From: Monarcha castaneiventris obscurior
Taxonomy: Eukaryota > Chordata > Aves > Passeriformes > Monarchidae
Direction: 5' to 3'
Length of the DNA stretch: 64,000 bases
Assembly: GCA_026261815.1 (NCBI GenBank)
Contig: JAMPIT010000230.1
Location: 43,422,501 to 43,486,500 of the forward strand
In this document: positions 21,721 through 33,700 of the stretch, piece by piece
Layout of the letters: the number at the start of each line of letters is the position of its first letter
Numbering within the stretch: position 1 is the stretch's first letter
Translations under genes and position numbers: made by a program
Notes under the pieces: generated by a model
What the model was told of the DNA's origin: nothing
The model's input: only the letters and a program-made list of their open reading frames with translations
Database searches by the model: none

Positions 21721-24700
21721 GGAGCCAGGGCTGCCTGCTGGTCGCGGAGTCTCCCTCTCTGGGGACATTCCAAGCCCACCTGGACGCATTCCGCTGTCAC
21801 CTGCTCCGGGTGACCCTGCCTTGGCAGGGGGGTTGGACCAGGTGATCTCCGGACATCCCTTCCAACCCTCACGGTTTTGTGGTTCTGCTTCCTGCTGTAG
21901 GTGGCTGCTGTAGGGGCTCGGGCACTGGGCAAGGCTGCGTGTGCGCAGCGCCGCTCGCCAGCACAAGGTTCCCTGGGCGTGCTTGTCCATCGGTCTCTCG
22001 TGACACAAACAGGCTTTTTTTTGTGGTGTGTGGTGGTTTTGATGCCAGTTGACGACTGAACTTTGAGGGCTTTGAACTTTCGGGACTCTCCTGTGCAGTG
22101 CCGGCTGTGACTTTCCCAGTGTACGTTTTTTTTAACTACCCAGTGTAATTTTTTTATTTAAAAAAATATTTTTTTTTAGGGGAGACTGTAACCCTTTGAA
22201 TATGTGTGTGTGCCACATGGTTGTTTGCTGCCTTTAATACAGTAGAAGAAGTTGCATAACCAGAAGCAGTGCAAAGTTAACACTGCAAGAGGCATTTCCA
22301 TTCTAAACCCTCACAACAACCAGTTCAAACAACCAAGGATATTACTCTGAGCATGAGACTCTTCATGACTGTCTGAAACCAAAAGTGAAGTGTCTTTGTG
22401 TGTCCTAAAGGCGTTCCCAGGCTTTTGACCTCTAAACAGTAGCTGGAAATTCCATGATTGAGTTACTGATGCAATTTTCAGGCAGCAGTATCTGAAAGTC
22501 ATTCTTAAGCCTGACTTAACTGTACTTTATGGTCTGTTAAATTTCATTTGACAGTCATCTTTTGGATTCAGAGCAAACATACTTAGGTCTTTTGGAGGTC
22601 TGTATAAACAGTTTGCCATAAAGCTGTTTTGTGTTTCAAAGTCACTGGGCTTCTTATTTTGTTTAGTTAGTTGTATGAGGGTACACAGACCCTGGGGATA
22701 ATTGAGTGTTGCTGAAGAGTAAGATCATCAGTGATGGCTGAAAGACTTTGCTTGGCAGAAAGCTTTGGGTTTTTTTTTCCTCTTGTCACCTAAACAGTAT
22801 TTGTCTTTCTTTAAGCTGATCTTGTGATCTTTTTACCTGCAGAGGAGCAAAGGTGAGTTGTGTGAGTAGCAGTTGTGTGACTTGTAGTACACAATTGTTC
22901 TTACTGACAATTTTTTCACGTAAAAGCACTTTTCTAGATACCGGCTGGTAAAGAATTCTATCATTCAGAGTTTAATCTTGGCTAAAAGTAAGCTTTGATC
23001 TTGTTAGAACAAGGCTGTCTCAGATGTAGTTTAACATGAGTTTTTCATAAACATGAAAACAGAATTGTTTTGTGTTCTGAAAAATGAGCTGCTTTTTCTT
23101 TTTTGTCATTACACCAAGTTGTGATAATGGCTGCAGACTTTCTACTAAGTGTTTGAAGATACAGGGCCATAACTTGGGTGATGAGTCAAACCTACCGGGT
23201 TGCCAAGGTCAAAGGAGAATGTTCTTATGAAAAATCTGGGCTAGACTTCAGTTTGGGGATTTAGTGGTGGCAGTGTTCGGGTTTGGATTTTTAACTAGCT
23301 ACTCATTCTCAAGATGAGGTCAGATTCTGCAACTGTGCCTCTTCTGTGTGGCCTGGTGGCCCTGTTTGGAGCTTCCCTGACTGCAGTGCTCTGCAGGGCC
23401 CCATCCTGTACATCCAGCCACAGGTTCCTCTCAACACAAACCTCTTGTGTTCTCCACCTTATCAAAAGTAGTGGTTCACACACCCTTTGTGCTTTGACCA
23501 GTGGCATCAGTCAGGTTCAGGTGATACCAGTGAAAGTGCTGATGTCTGGCATTTTGCTGCTTATGGAGCTGATTGAGTTACACCAACAGTATTGGGGAAA
23601 ACTGAACCTGAAACTGCTATCCATAGTTGTCATCTGTGTCACTGCTATACTTAATTAACTTCTTCTGGTAGCCTCAGGAATAAATTGTAAAATTCAAACA
23701 GCTATTGCAGGTATTGCATTCACAACTGGTAGTGGAGTTGCCAGTCCAGTTAACATATAAATAAACATATAAACATATGATTGTTAAAGCTGTCTGCAGA
23801 ATACAGAAAGTTCTGGCTGTTGTTTTGGCTCAGTTAAAATATTTTTTTTTTCATTTGTGCTTGGATGAAGACTTATCTTGCCAATAGCCTTCTCAGTATC
23901 CTGTGGGTCCATGACACTAGCTGTGTTTCAAATTTAACTCCTCCTTCCCATAGTTATGTTGCTTCACATGCTTTGTGAAAGTACTTGTAAGTCTTTAGGA
24001 GCTACTGCACTTGAGCACAGTGCCTTCCACTTGTGTGTGTTTAGGGGGAGGTCTAAAAGGGCATTTTGGTTTGAATAACACTTCCTGAAAGAACAGCTGC
24101 AAATCTTTTTCTTCCTGCTCCATCTAAGTGGCTGTCGTGGTAAAGCTCAGGGATGTTGGTGGAGCAGGACATTAATTTATGCAGTAAATTATTTTCATCT
24201 AGAGTGAAAGTTCACTGGAGATAGACATTATGTATCTAAGCCTTTAATAAATGCCTTTTCTGTTTTTATATGACAGTTCCATTAGTGTTTTCTAAATCCT
24301 GGGGTTTTTCTCCCTGGAACAACTACTGCTCTATGGGAGATGTTCCAATTCCTTGAGCTGTTTCTGCTCAAGGAGTAATATTTATGGGAGACATATAATT
24401 AGCACACCTGCTCACCTAGAAAATCTGGAATCTCTGGAGTGCTGAAACCACCAGTGTGTTAGCTCTGTTACTTAACGTACTGTTGGGACCCTGCATAAAC
24501 TAACATCTTTCCTGTATCACTGCAGACCAGTTTGCTGTGCTCAAGATACCAAATGCATCTCTACGCAGTACAGGGTGTGCTTTTGGCTTGCTTTATTACA
24601 GTATTCAGAGGCTGACATCAAAGAGTTTCCTGCATTAGAGCAATGCTCAGTATTTATGGTGAAATAATCAATTACTGAAGTAAGGGTTTGGCTGTTGAGG

Positions 24701-27700
24701 CCTAGAAGGCTTAAGTGGTATTGAGTGAAGTCCTATCTTTGGTGGCCATTAGAGCATGATGGGTCCTCTTTCGTGCCTTATCTGAACACAGGAATATTCC
24801 TATCTGTAAGATCAGCCTAATTAAAATGTGGGATGCAACTGTGCATTATCTGTATTATACACAGTGCTGCTGCTTTATAACGTAACTAAGGAAGTGAAAC
24901 TTCACAACAAATACACAAACAAAAAAATACTATCTCAATTAACTGTAAATTAGTCTGACTTCACACTTGGTGTAAGCAGCAGTGGTTTGTTCTTTTTTTG
25001 GTTTGTTTTTTTTTTTTTATGTTATGTTGGGAATCAATACTTTATTCCTGCAACTTCGACTTGTAGGAATGAAATCTACTGAGTTGCTTTATCTCTTGGC
25101 AGCAATCCACACAGTTTCAGTTGGACAAGATTATCAAAATGAAATCCAAGTCACTTTCAGTAATATTTTAAGTGGGATTTTGGTGATTGCAGTTCTTCAA
25201 TACTTCTCCTTCTCTTGGGTAATGTGAGTTACACTATCAATGTAAAATATTGGCATTTATCACTTCCTTTGTTCTTTAGCAGTACTGAGAAATAGTTCAT
25301 TATAATGGTTGTAAATTTTCCTTTATTTAAAAAAAAGGGAATAAAGACTCAAATTTTGTAAAGATTTGACATGCTGTTAAGTTGTAAGGGGAGCAAGATA
25401 CTGGTGGTGAGAGTTCTTGATGTCTTGTATGGTTCTAGACAGCAGTGACAATGTAGCTGAGGAGAAGGCAGGCTCCAGCTGTCAAATATGAAGCTTATAC
25501 AAAAACGGAAGGTGGCCTGGTGTATGAAAACCAGTCATAAACATAACTACAGACACTTTAGCCTTCTATAAAATACTGCTTTCCTTACTGTTATTTTTTA
25601 TATAATACGGGCACTTGGGCTTTCATCTACCCTTATTTCATTAAAAGAATAGAATGAATCTGCAGATTCCTAGTCATGAATGATCCTTTCTTCACCATTT
25701 AATATCTCCTTGTCAGATCAGTAAAATTAGCATGTGTGCTGTCTGTCTAAGCTTGTGATAGACATACAGGCTTGCTAGTGAATATGGATTTGGAGATGAA
25801 CCTATTCATGCAGTGTTCATCAGCTTCCTTTCTGAAAGACAAGTGAGAGGCAATCATCTTGACTGTAGCAATTTTACGATAGAAAAGGTCATCTAAGTGA
25901 GAATGAGACTACTAGGCTAGTTCTGGTAATTGGTAAAGTTGTAAATCAGCACTTGGGCTGGAACTGCTTTGAGTCTTGGCCTCTTCCTCAACTGTATTTA
26001 TTTTAGGAAACATTGAACTTCTTGCAAAAATGAAGCAAGGACTAAGTGAATCATCTTTCTGTTGAAAATTTTGAAGAGCGCTAATTGTCCCACTTCTTCT
26101 GAAGCATGGATTTAATATCTTGCAGGGCCTTAAGCTTTCCAGTTTGTGTTGCACAGTTGTATTTAAGGCAGTTTTTAAAGGTGATCCCAACAGTGTAGTA
26201 TTTGTTCAAGTTCTGTCAACTTTGTAGATTGGTAACTTGATTTCTTCTTGACCCTGTCTCCCCCCTCACGCAAGACATCCAAAAGAGTCAACAGAAATTC
26301 TGTTTCAGAGTGCTGCAAGCTGCTGGAACCTTTTAGGCCCATTGAGCTGAAAACAGGGATGACTTGTCTTGCAGTCTCTATGACACTTTTGTCACTAAGT
26401 TTGGTCCTGGAGAGGACCATAAAGGAGGACTTTGAATGAATGCAAAACATAAATTTCTAGCTTTGCTTAAACTACAGATGCTGTGTGAGAGGAGATAAAG
26501 GTGATAGAGTTGTTAAAAGGGCAGTGGTAGTTGCAGGGGATAATGTGGTCAAGGATTTGAGAGAAATGCTGGGATCTGATCTAGAACAAAGCGGGGTCTT
26601 ATGACGCACACTGAGAGACCAAACATCGTTTGCAGTGGCAGCCTTCATTCTCTCTGTTTTCTTTTCAGTTTGGGGATACTGAGAGTAAAAGACTTCTTGT
26701 TCTTCAGGGAGAAATTGTTCTTCTTGTGTGTGGTAAAGAAAACATTTGTTTGTATGACAATTATTTGACATTTGTAGCTTCTTCTCAGTTGGTTAAAATC
26801 AGGCTTTAGCCAATATGCATGTGAATCTCCGTGCTGAGACTGTACTAGTGTCATGGCCATGTTGCACTTCATAATGTAAGGAGCAGCTTTTAAATATACT
26901 CATGGATGGAAATGCTCTTTGTGCTCTGTCCAGTCAGTGTAGATGTCTTGTCTGTGTTGTGCTCTTCATACAGAGTATTCAAAAACTGAAACTATAGTTC
27001 TTAAAACTTTTTGTGGAGACTGTTCAACCTGATAGGTGAACATATTGTTTCAACTTATTTTGATTGAGATACTCAGATTAAGTAAGATTGTAAGAGAGTA
27101 CGATTGCATAAGCATCTGTGTTAATGGCACAAGAGGTCCAATATTAAACTTCGTCCATTCTCTTCATGGCTGTTTTTGTAGCTGGACTCTGGTCTGTCAG
27201 CTGACATCCTGGAGAAAAGATAAGTGTTCAACTAAACCAATGAAGATAAGCTGCAGCTTTCTCTTGTGGAAAAAATGCCTCCTGCTGCTTCCTGCCAGCT
27301 AGCAATAGGTTTCTGACTGCATCTTAAATAATATATCCTGTTTTCTTTTTTGATGTCTCAACAAACTGAGGGTTTGTAGATGTCTTTAAGCTTGTCTTGC
27401 CCCCTTTCTATCTGTATTAGCTTGTTTGCTTTTTGCCATAAAAACGGCTCCCATTATTGCTGTGAAACTCCCTTTAAAAGCTGGGAGTGCACATGTGCAC
27501 TTCATCAAAAACAGAAGCAGTGAAAGCAAAGTAGGTGTTTTAAGGCTTCAGCATTCAGTGAACTGCATGTTTGTATTTCTTGCTCTGATTCTTTTATTTT
27601 CAAAGATAAAGCATTTGATATATGTACATGAAAGACTTAAGGATGCTGATTTACAAAGGAAATGCTGTAGATATGTTTCCCATTTTAGGACCCATAGGCT

Positions 27701-30700
27701 AATTTTCCTGTAATGAAGTTAAATTATCTGATGAACACTTAACTATTAATTGCTTTACAGTTGGTTGTTTTATGTTGTTTGGTGGATTTTTTCAGTTCAG
27801 TATTTGCTCTCCTCTGGCTTTCTTCTTGATTTCCCAGGTTTGAGGTTGTGGAATCACCATCCTTTGGGAGAGTCAAAACACACCCTAAGAAACAGGATTT
27901 AACTTAGGAGTTGAATAAACTTTCGAGTTGGCCCTGCTTTAAGTGGGTGGAAAGTGGGGTCTTCTAGGCTTCTTTTTAAGGACTCTGTGGTGAGTTGATC
28001 CTGAGTTCCCCCTGGAGGGGATCTATCACTCCCCTCCTCACCTGGGTAGGGGAGAGAAAATAAAAGGAATGACCATTGGGTCAAGATATGGGCAGGGAGA
28101 GATCACTCAGCTGTTACAGTCACTGGTAAAACAGAGTCATCTTGGGGAAATTAGTTTAATTTATTAACAGTCAAATCAGGGTAAGATGATGAGAAATAAA
28201 GCTAAACCTAACACCTTCCCCTCACCCCTCCCTTCTTCCTCAGCTCCACTCCTCATTTTCTCTACCTCCTTCATCTCCCCCATCAGCACAGGGAGACTGG
28301 GAATAGGGTTTGTGGTCAGTTCATCACACTTTGTTGCTGCTTCTCCAGTGGAAGAACTCCTTCCCCTGCTCCAGCATGGGGTCCCTCTCCTGGAGACAAT
28401 TCTCCACAAACCTCTCCAAAGTGAGTCCTTCCCACAGACTGCAGTTCTTCATGAACTGTTCTAGCGTGGGTCCCTTCCACAGAGTGCAGTCCTTCAGGAA
28501 AAGACTGTTCCAGCATGGTTTCCCAGAAGGGTCATAAGTCCTGCCAGGAGCCTGTTCCAGCACAGGCTTCCAATGGGGTCAGAGCCTCACAGAACCACTG
28601 AATATTCTGAGTTGGAAGGGAACCACAAGGATCATCAAGTTCATCTGTTAAATGAATGGACCATAGGAGAGTCAAACCCACAACCTTGGTGTTGTTAGCA
28701 CCATGTTCTAACCAGCATCTCCCTGCTCTGCCATGGATCTCCAAGGGCTGCAGGTGGATCTCTGCTCTGCCATGGACCTCCAAGGGCTGCAGGTGGATCT
28801 CTGCTCTGCCGTGGACCTCCAAGGGCTGCAGGTGGATCTCTGCTCTGCCGTGGACCTCCAAGGGCTGCAGGTGGATCTCTGCTCTGCCATGGACCTCCAA
28901 GGGCTGCAGGTGGATCTCTGCTCTGCCTGGACCTCCAAGGGCTGCAGGTGGATCTCTGCTCTCCTGGACTCCAAGGGCTGCAGGTGGATCTCTGCTCTGC
29001 CATGGACTCCAAGGGCTGCAGGTGGATCTCTGCTCTGCCATGGACCTCCAAGGGCTGCAGGTGGATCTCTGCTCTGCCGTGGACCTCCAAGGGCTGCAGG
29101 TGGATCTCTGCTCTGCCATGGATCTCCAAGGGCTGCAGAGGGACACCCTTGCCTTCACTGCTCTTCACCATGGGCTGCAGGGGGGATCTCTGCTCCAGCT
29201 CCTGGAGGAGCTGCTGCCCCTTCTGCACTGACCTTGGTGTCTGCAGGGCTGTTTGTGTCACATGTTCGCACTCCTCTCCCCTGCTGCAGTTGCTGTTGTG
29301 CTGGGCTTGTTCCCCTTTTTAAATGTGTTATCCCAGAGATGCTGCCACCATCATTGATGGGCTGGGCCTTGGCCAGCAGTGGGTCCATCTTGGAGCTGGC
29401 TGGCATTGGCTCTGGCAGATACAGAGGGCTCCCAGCAGCTTCTCAGAGAAGCCAGTCCTGTAGCCCACCCTCTGCTCCTGGCCATCACAGTCCTCTGATC
29501 TAAATTAGGGCTCTAATTCAGCTTTCTGAAGGATTAAAAAAAAAATAAAAAATCTGTAGACATGCAAGATCTATTTAGGGAGAAGGAGCCTAAAAATACC
29601 TACCCTGTTACCAGAACAAGAATTTTAAAACTCTGACCCCATGTCTTGTCAAGCCTTAAACTAAGAAAAATCACTGTAAGAGTCAAGAACACAAGTTTAA
29701 GAGAGTTTGGGGTGTTTTGTTTGTTTGCTGAGTATTTCCTGTGTACAGCTACAAGTCACGTCTGCATAACTCTCCCGCCAATGCACAGGGTAACATGTCT
29801 GGCTTCTTGCAAATATCTCAATGGGTGTATTTTTAAGGAACACTTCTAAAAATTGTTTATGACTACTAGCATTGGGTTTTGTGCTGGTTTTGAAGGGAAG
29901 GAAGGGAAAGATGGCAATGAAGTCTGAACAGGAAGTCAGTGTATGACTTGTCTGGTGGGGAGGATACACATTATGATATGTGTGTCATGTAGACCTGGCT
30001 AACAAATCTGGGACATGGTAGAGACACCTGCTTCAATAAATTAGTGTGCTACTTGAACTTTTCCATTTCTACTGTGTTGTTTCCAGTGGATTCTTGCAAT
30101 AGTTACAACACTAATGTGAAGCAGGTGTGTTTATCATTTCGTACATTACTTTTATGTTTATTAGACTTGCATTAAGCATGTGGTCTGATGTGTTAGGAAG
30201 TTTTGGGCTTAAAAGACTTCAGATTTTGTGTTGGGTTTATCAGATATGGTTCAAGCTTACAGGAATTAGAGTGGACCACTATGTACACAAACTCACTTTC
30301 ATGTCTTTACCTTATGGTAATAAAACGGATTAAGATCGTTAAACAGGCCATGAATTTTGCAATAACTGATTAGCTGGATTTACTTTTTATAATTTTTTTC
30401 CCACACTGTCAATGTCAGTGGCTGTTGGGAAGCAATCCAGTGAGAATTTTGTTATTTTGCAGCTGAAATAAGGTGTAAAATTGATTGCTCTGTCTTCAGG
30501 TGGTAAAGAATAAACAAACCCAAAGTAAGTTTTACTAAACTAATTCCTTTTTCCTCTCTATTCTCTTAAAGGCATATAACGCCAGAGAAGTTCTACGTGG
30601 AAGCCTGTGATGATGGAGCAGATGATGTGCTTGCTATTGATAGAGTCTCCACAGAGGTCACTCTTACAGGTGACTTTCCTCACCAATATTTCTCAATACA

Positions 30701-33700
30701 GTCCTCTCTGTCCTTTCTGTCTGTTTTGCCCTAGGAGTCCAAGATCTTCAGAACCTTACTGAGATGATACTGACATAATTGTTTTTATTTTTAGTTACTG
30801 TTTAAAGCAGTGCTTTGTATTCTGTTCTACAGAGCTTTGTTTCAAATGCCTTTTCACTGTGGATAACCACAGGGTGATAGTGCTTGCCTGTTTTTTAGTA
30901 AGACTGTCCATCACAACAGGGGAAGCTGACTCATCCAACCTAGTTGGGTTTAGCCCTAGAAGTTCAAGATCAAACAGGGGAAGGATTGAACATTGGGGTT
31001 CTGCAGCTTTTCCAAATTGTCCCAGTGCTGTCTTTTATAGAAAACTGAAACCTGACTTTTCATAAAGCCTCTAGAAATAGCAACAGTAAAAAACCCATGC
31101 TGTAAATTTTTTTCTGTGTTGCAAATCTGGATTCAAATGTCAGTGGGAATAGTCTTAAGCCTGTTGATGTCTTGAAAATTTTAGTTTCATTTTTTAAAGA
31201 ACATGAAACAAAGAACTTTGATTAAATAACAGTAAAATGAAGGTAGTGGGAAACTTCCCTTTTGATACTTTAGGAGTTTGGCACCAAAGTATTACAAATC
31301 TCCAAAGAGACAGAAATGCTACAGTAGTAGCAATACAAAAGCAGTCATTCTCTTTCATTAGGCTCCTTATATAAGAAGCCTAATGTAAGAGTAGTGTGCC
31401 CATCCCACCTGTACTTTTGCAATTGTAGTATATTATCTCAGTTTCTCCTGCAAAACTGTCCCTTCAAAACTGTAAAAATTGTTATCCCAAGTGTTTTGTT
31501 AGTCTAAATCTCTCTCACTACTGGTGTTTTATCAGAGGAACCTGCAAGGTGTTTAAAGCAGAGTAAGATTCAAGGGTTACCTTTCTCAGTTTTCTGAGTT
31601 CTGGGAAAATGCCTCATTCTGGGGGATGTTTTGGGTTTCTTTAGATTTCTCTGATATGCCTTCTGTTGTTTTAGAAGTGTAGGTAGATGAAGCTTACACA
31701 TGCTAAGACTTTTAATTGATATTTGGTTACTTTTTGGATCTTGGATGTCTTGGTATGTTGTTTGGAATACTGTGTCCCTGGCCACGTGTATGCTGCTGTT
31801 GGTAGTTTTGCAGAGATAGCCTAGGTCTTCTAGGACAGAAGTAGACCAAGGCCCAGAAGAAGCAAGCAGACCTGGGAGGCACAAGCAGTTATGGTTTGGT
31901 TGTTTTTTATGCCTTGCTGGCTTCAAAACAAAGCTTCTGGAAGCTGGCAGGACAATGCATTATTGAGGAGTCTACTTGTGATACTGTCATGTAAATAAGC
32001 TTGAATTTATTCAATTAAATGATGACTTTGATTAAACATGAGAAATTTGTTAGAAATTGGGTTAGCATTCCAGATCCTCCTCCCAAACCTCCATGAGGCT
32101 TTGAAATTCTGATGCTTTGTTTCTTATACTTAACACTGTAGCAAAATTTGATTTGACCAGGAAGGGTGGAGAAACCTAGTTTTAGTAGTGTTCCAATACA
32201 GTCATGAAAGAAACAGTCTGAAATTCTGATGTTCTTTTCTTCTGCTTTTCAGTTAAAAAAGATGTTCCCCCTTCAGCTGTTACAAGGCCTATATTTGGTA
32301 TTTTGGGAACAATCCGATTGGTGGCAGGTAAGGAGAACAGAACTGTGCTCTTTAAAAATACATAGACTAAACAGATTGCTAAAGAAGCTCTAAAGGCAAA
32401 AATAGTATTTGCAAGTATCTGAGGTTGCACTTTCATCAGAATGATAGGTTTTCCTTGTGCCTTGTAGAGGATGGAGGCATCCAAATCTACTTTGTCGTGA
32501 ATGTTTGTGTAACTCTTAAAACAGGAGGTGCTCTAAAGGTAGGGTTAACTGGCAGTTGTTTGAGTTTTAAGGAATGCATTTCAAACTGCAGAGAGCCTCA
32601 TCTACTTATTCTTTGTAACTGTTTTAATCTTAGCTGCAAGATTTGATGCAACAGTCAAGTGTTGCATTGTGAAACTTGACTTTAAATCAATAATCATGGT
32701 ACACAAGTAGCTGAGTGTGACAGGGTGATAGACAAGTAGATGCAGCTGTTCAAGTAATGATTGTGTTGCAACTGCCCTACAAATATGAAGAGAATCCAAC
32801 TTGAAAAGGAAAAGGGCAGATGGGACCAATTCTAAGTTTAAGGAGTTTTAGGATAATGTAAGAATAAGTTGTCTAGTTTTTTTAAGTGTCTCAGTGGTCA
32901 GATCTAAGCAGCCACTGCCGTCAATAAACCTGGTGCATAAAGTGTAAGCTTTCAGGACAGTGAGCATTGCTGCTCCAGCAGTCCTTTCTGTAGATTTTGG
33001 TAGAGTTTGAGACTGAAGTAGTCTGAAAAATTATGTAATAAGCAGAATACATAGTGAATGCAATCTCCATGTGTAGAAAGGATAAAAGATCACTCACTGA
33101 AGTACTCCCAACTGAGACAAAGGTTGATTGTGTTGAATGCAGTGACTTCTGACAGGATGTTAAAACTGCTGAGTTTTTTATGCCCATATTCTAAAGAATT
33201 GTGAGTCTTGCAGAGTAAGAGCAATGTGATGGATACATGTGTCTTAGGGACTTGATGGGCGCTGACTATTTTAAAACTGAACTGCCCCAAAGGGCAATTT
33301 TCACCCCTTACGGGCTTAGTAATGATTACTATTCATCTGACTGAATATTAAATAAAATATAGAATATGTAAGTATCCGAAAAGCTTGGGGTTTTTTCATT
33401 CTACCCTCTAGAGCTTTGCACTGAGTGTTAGTATACAGCTGTCAAAGTAAAGATGCTATCAGCTAAATTAAATGTTTAGCTAAGTGTTATTAAGCAGTTC
33501 ACTGCTGTTTACTGTAAAACCTGTATCTAGCAATGCAGCATCTTTAACAAATATAAATATTCTTTACCTCTTGCACTATTAAGCGTAAACTTGTCCTTCA
33601 AAAACAAGATGACACTGAAATGTGCTGTGCTTAGAAATAAGGCTATGTTGTGGTCACCAGCAAGTGTAAATTAATTGCTCTGAGTGAACTAGCTGTGATT

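Larger units (their letters stand above)
27980..29495 (-). mobile_element. Avian ERV/LTR-like interspersed repeat, interrupted
   Basis: The sequence closely resembles a repeat found in many bird genomes. Its hallmarks are a purine-poor stretch CTTCCCCTCACCCCTCCCTT, several blocks of the type TGCTCCAGCATGGGGTCC followed by a 'hydrophilic' string of CCTTCCACAG-type modules, and a distal CATTGATGGGCTGGGCC. I recall it as part of an endogenous-retrovirus/LTR family but cannot name the family. Orientation is tentative. It carries no intact retroviral gene. A SINE interrupts it at 28589-28715, and one of its internal units is amplified at 28726-29143. Confidence 0.6.
21354..30571 (+). other. SACM1L: SACM1L intron 1 (9.2 kb)
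   Basis: This is the largest intron of the gene. It starts in the CpG island, then holds a CR1 fragment, T-rich unique sequence, and from about 27.98 to 29.5 kb a nested repeat complex of ERV-like sequence, SINE and minisatellite. I see no gene or recognisable ncRNA in the rest. Confidence 0.85.

Noticed and set aside
23160..23260. Possible C/D-box snoRNA (GTGATGA) in SACM1L intron 1
   Set aside because: No D box at a suitable distance and no terminal stem.
28726..29143. Regularly spaced repeats that superficially resemble a CRISPR array
   Set aside because: The units are head-to-tail with no unique spacers, in a vertebrate intron. This is a minisatellite.
28532..29503. Long overlapping open frames on both strands, up to 256 codons, with repeated peptides
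   Set aside because: They are produced by the 39-bp (13-codon) minisatellite and exist in several frames at once. They lie in a SACM1L intron and match no protein family.
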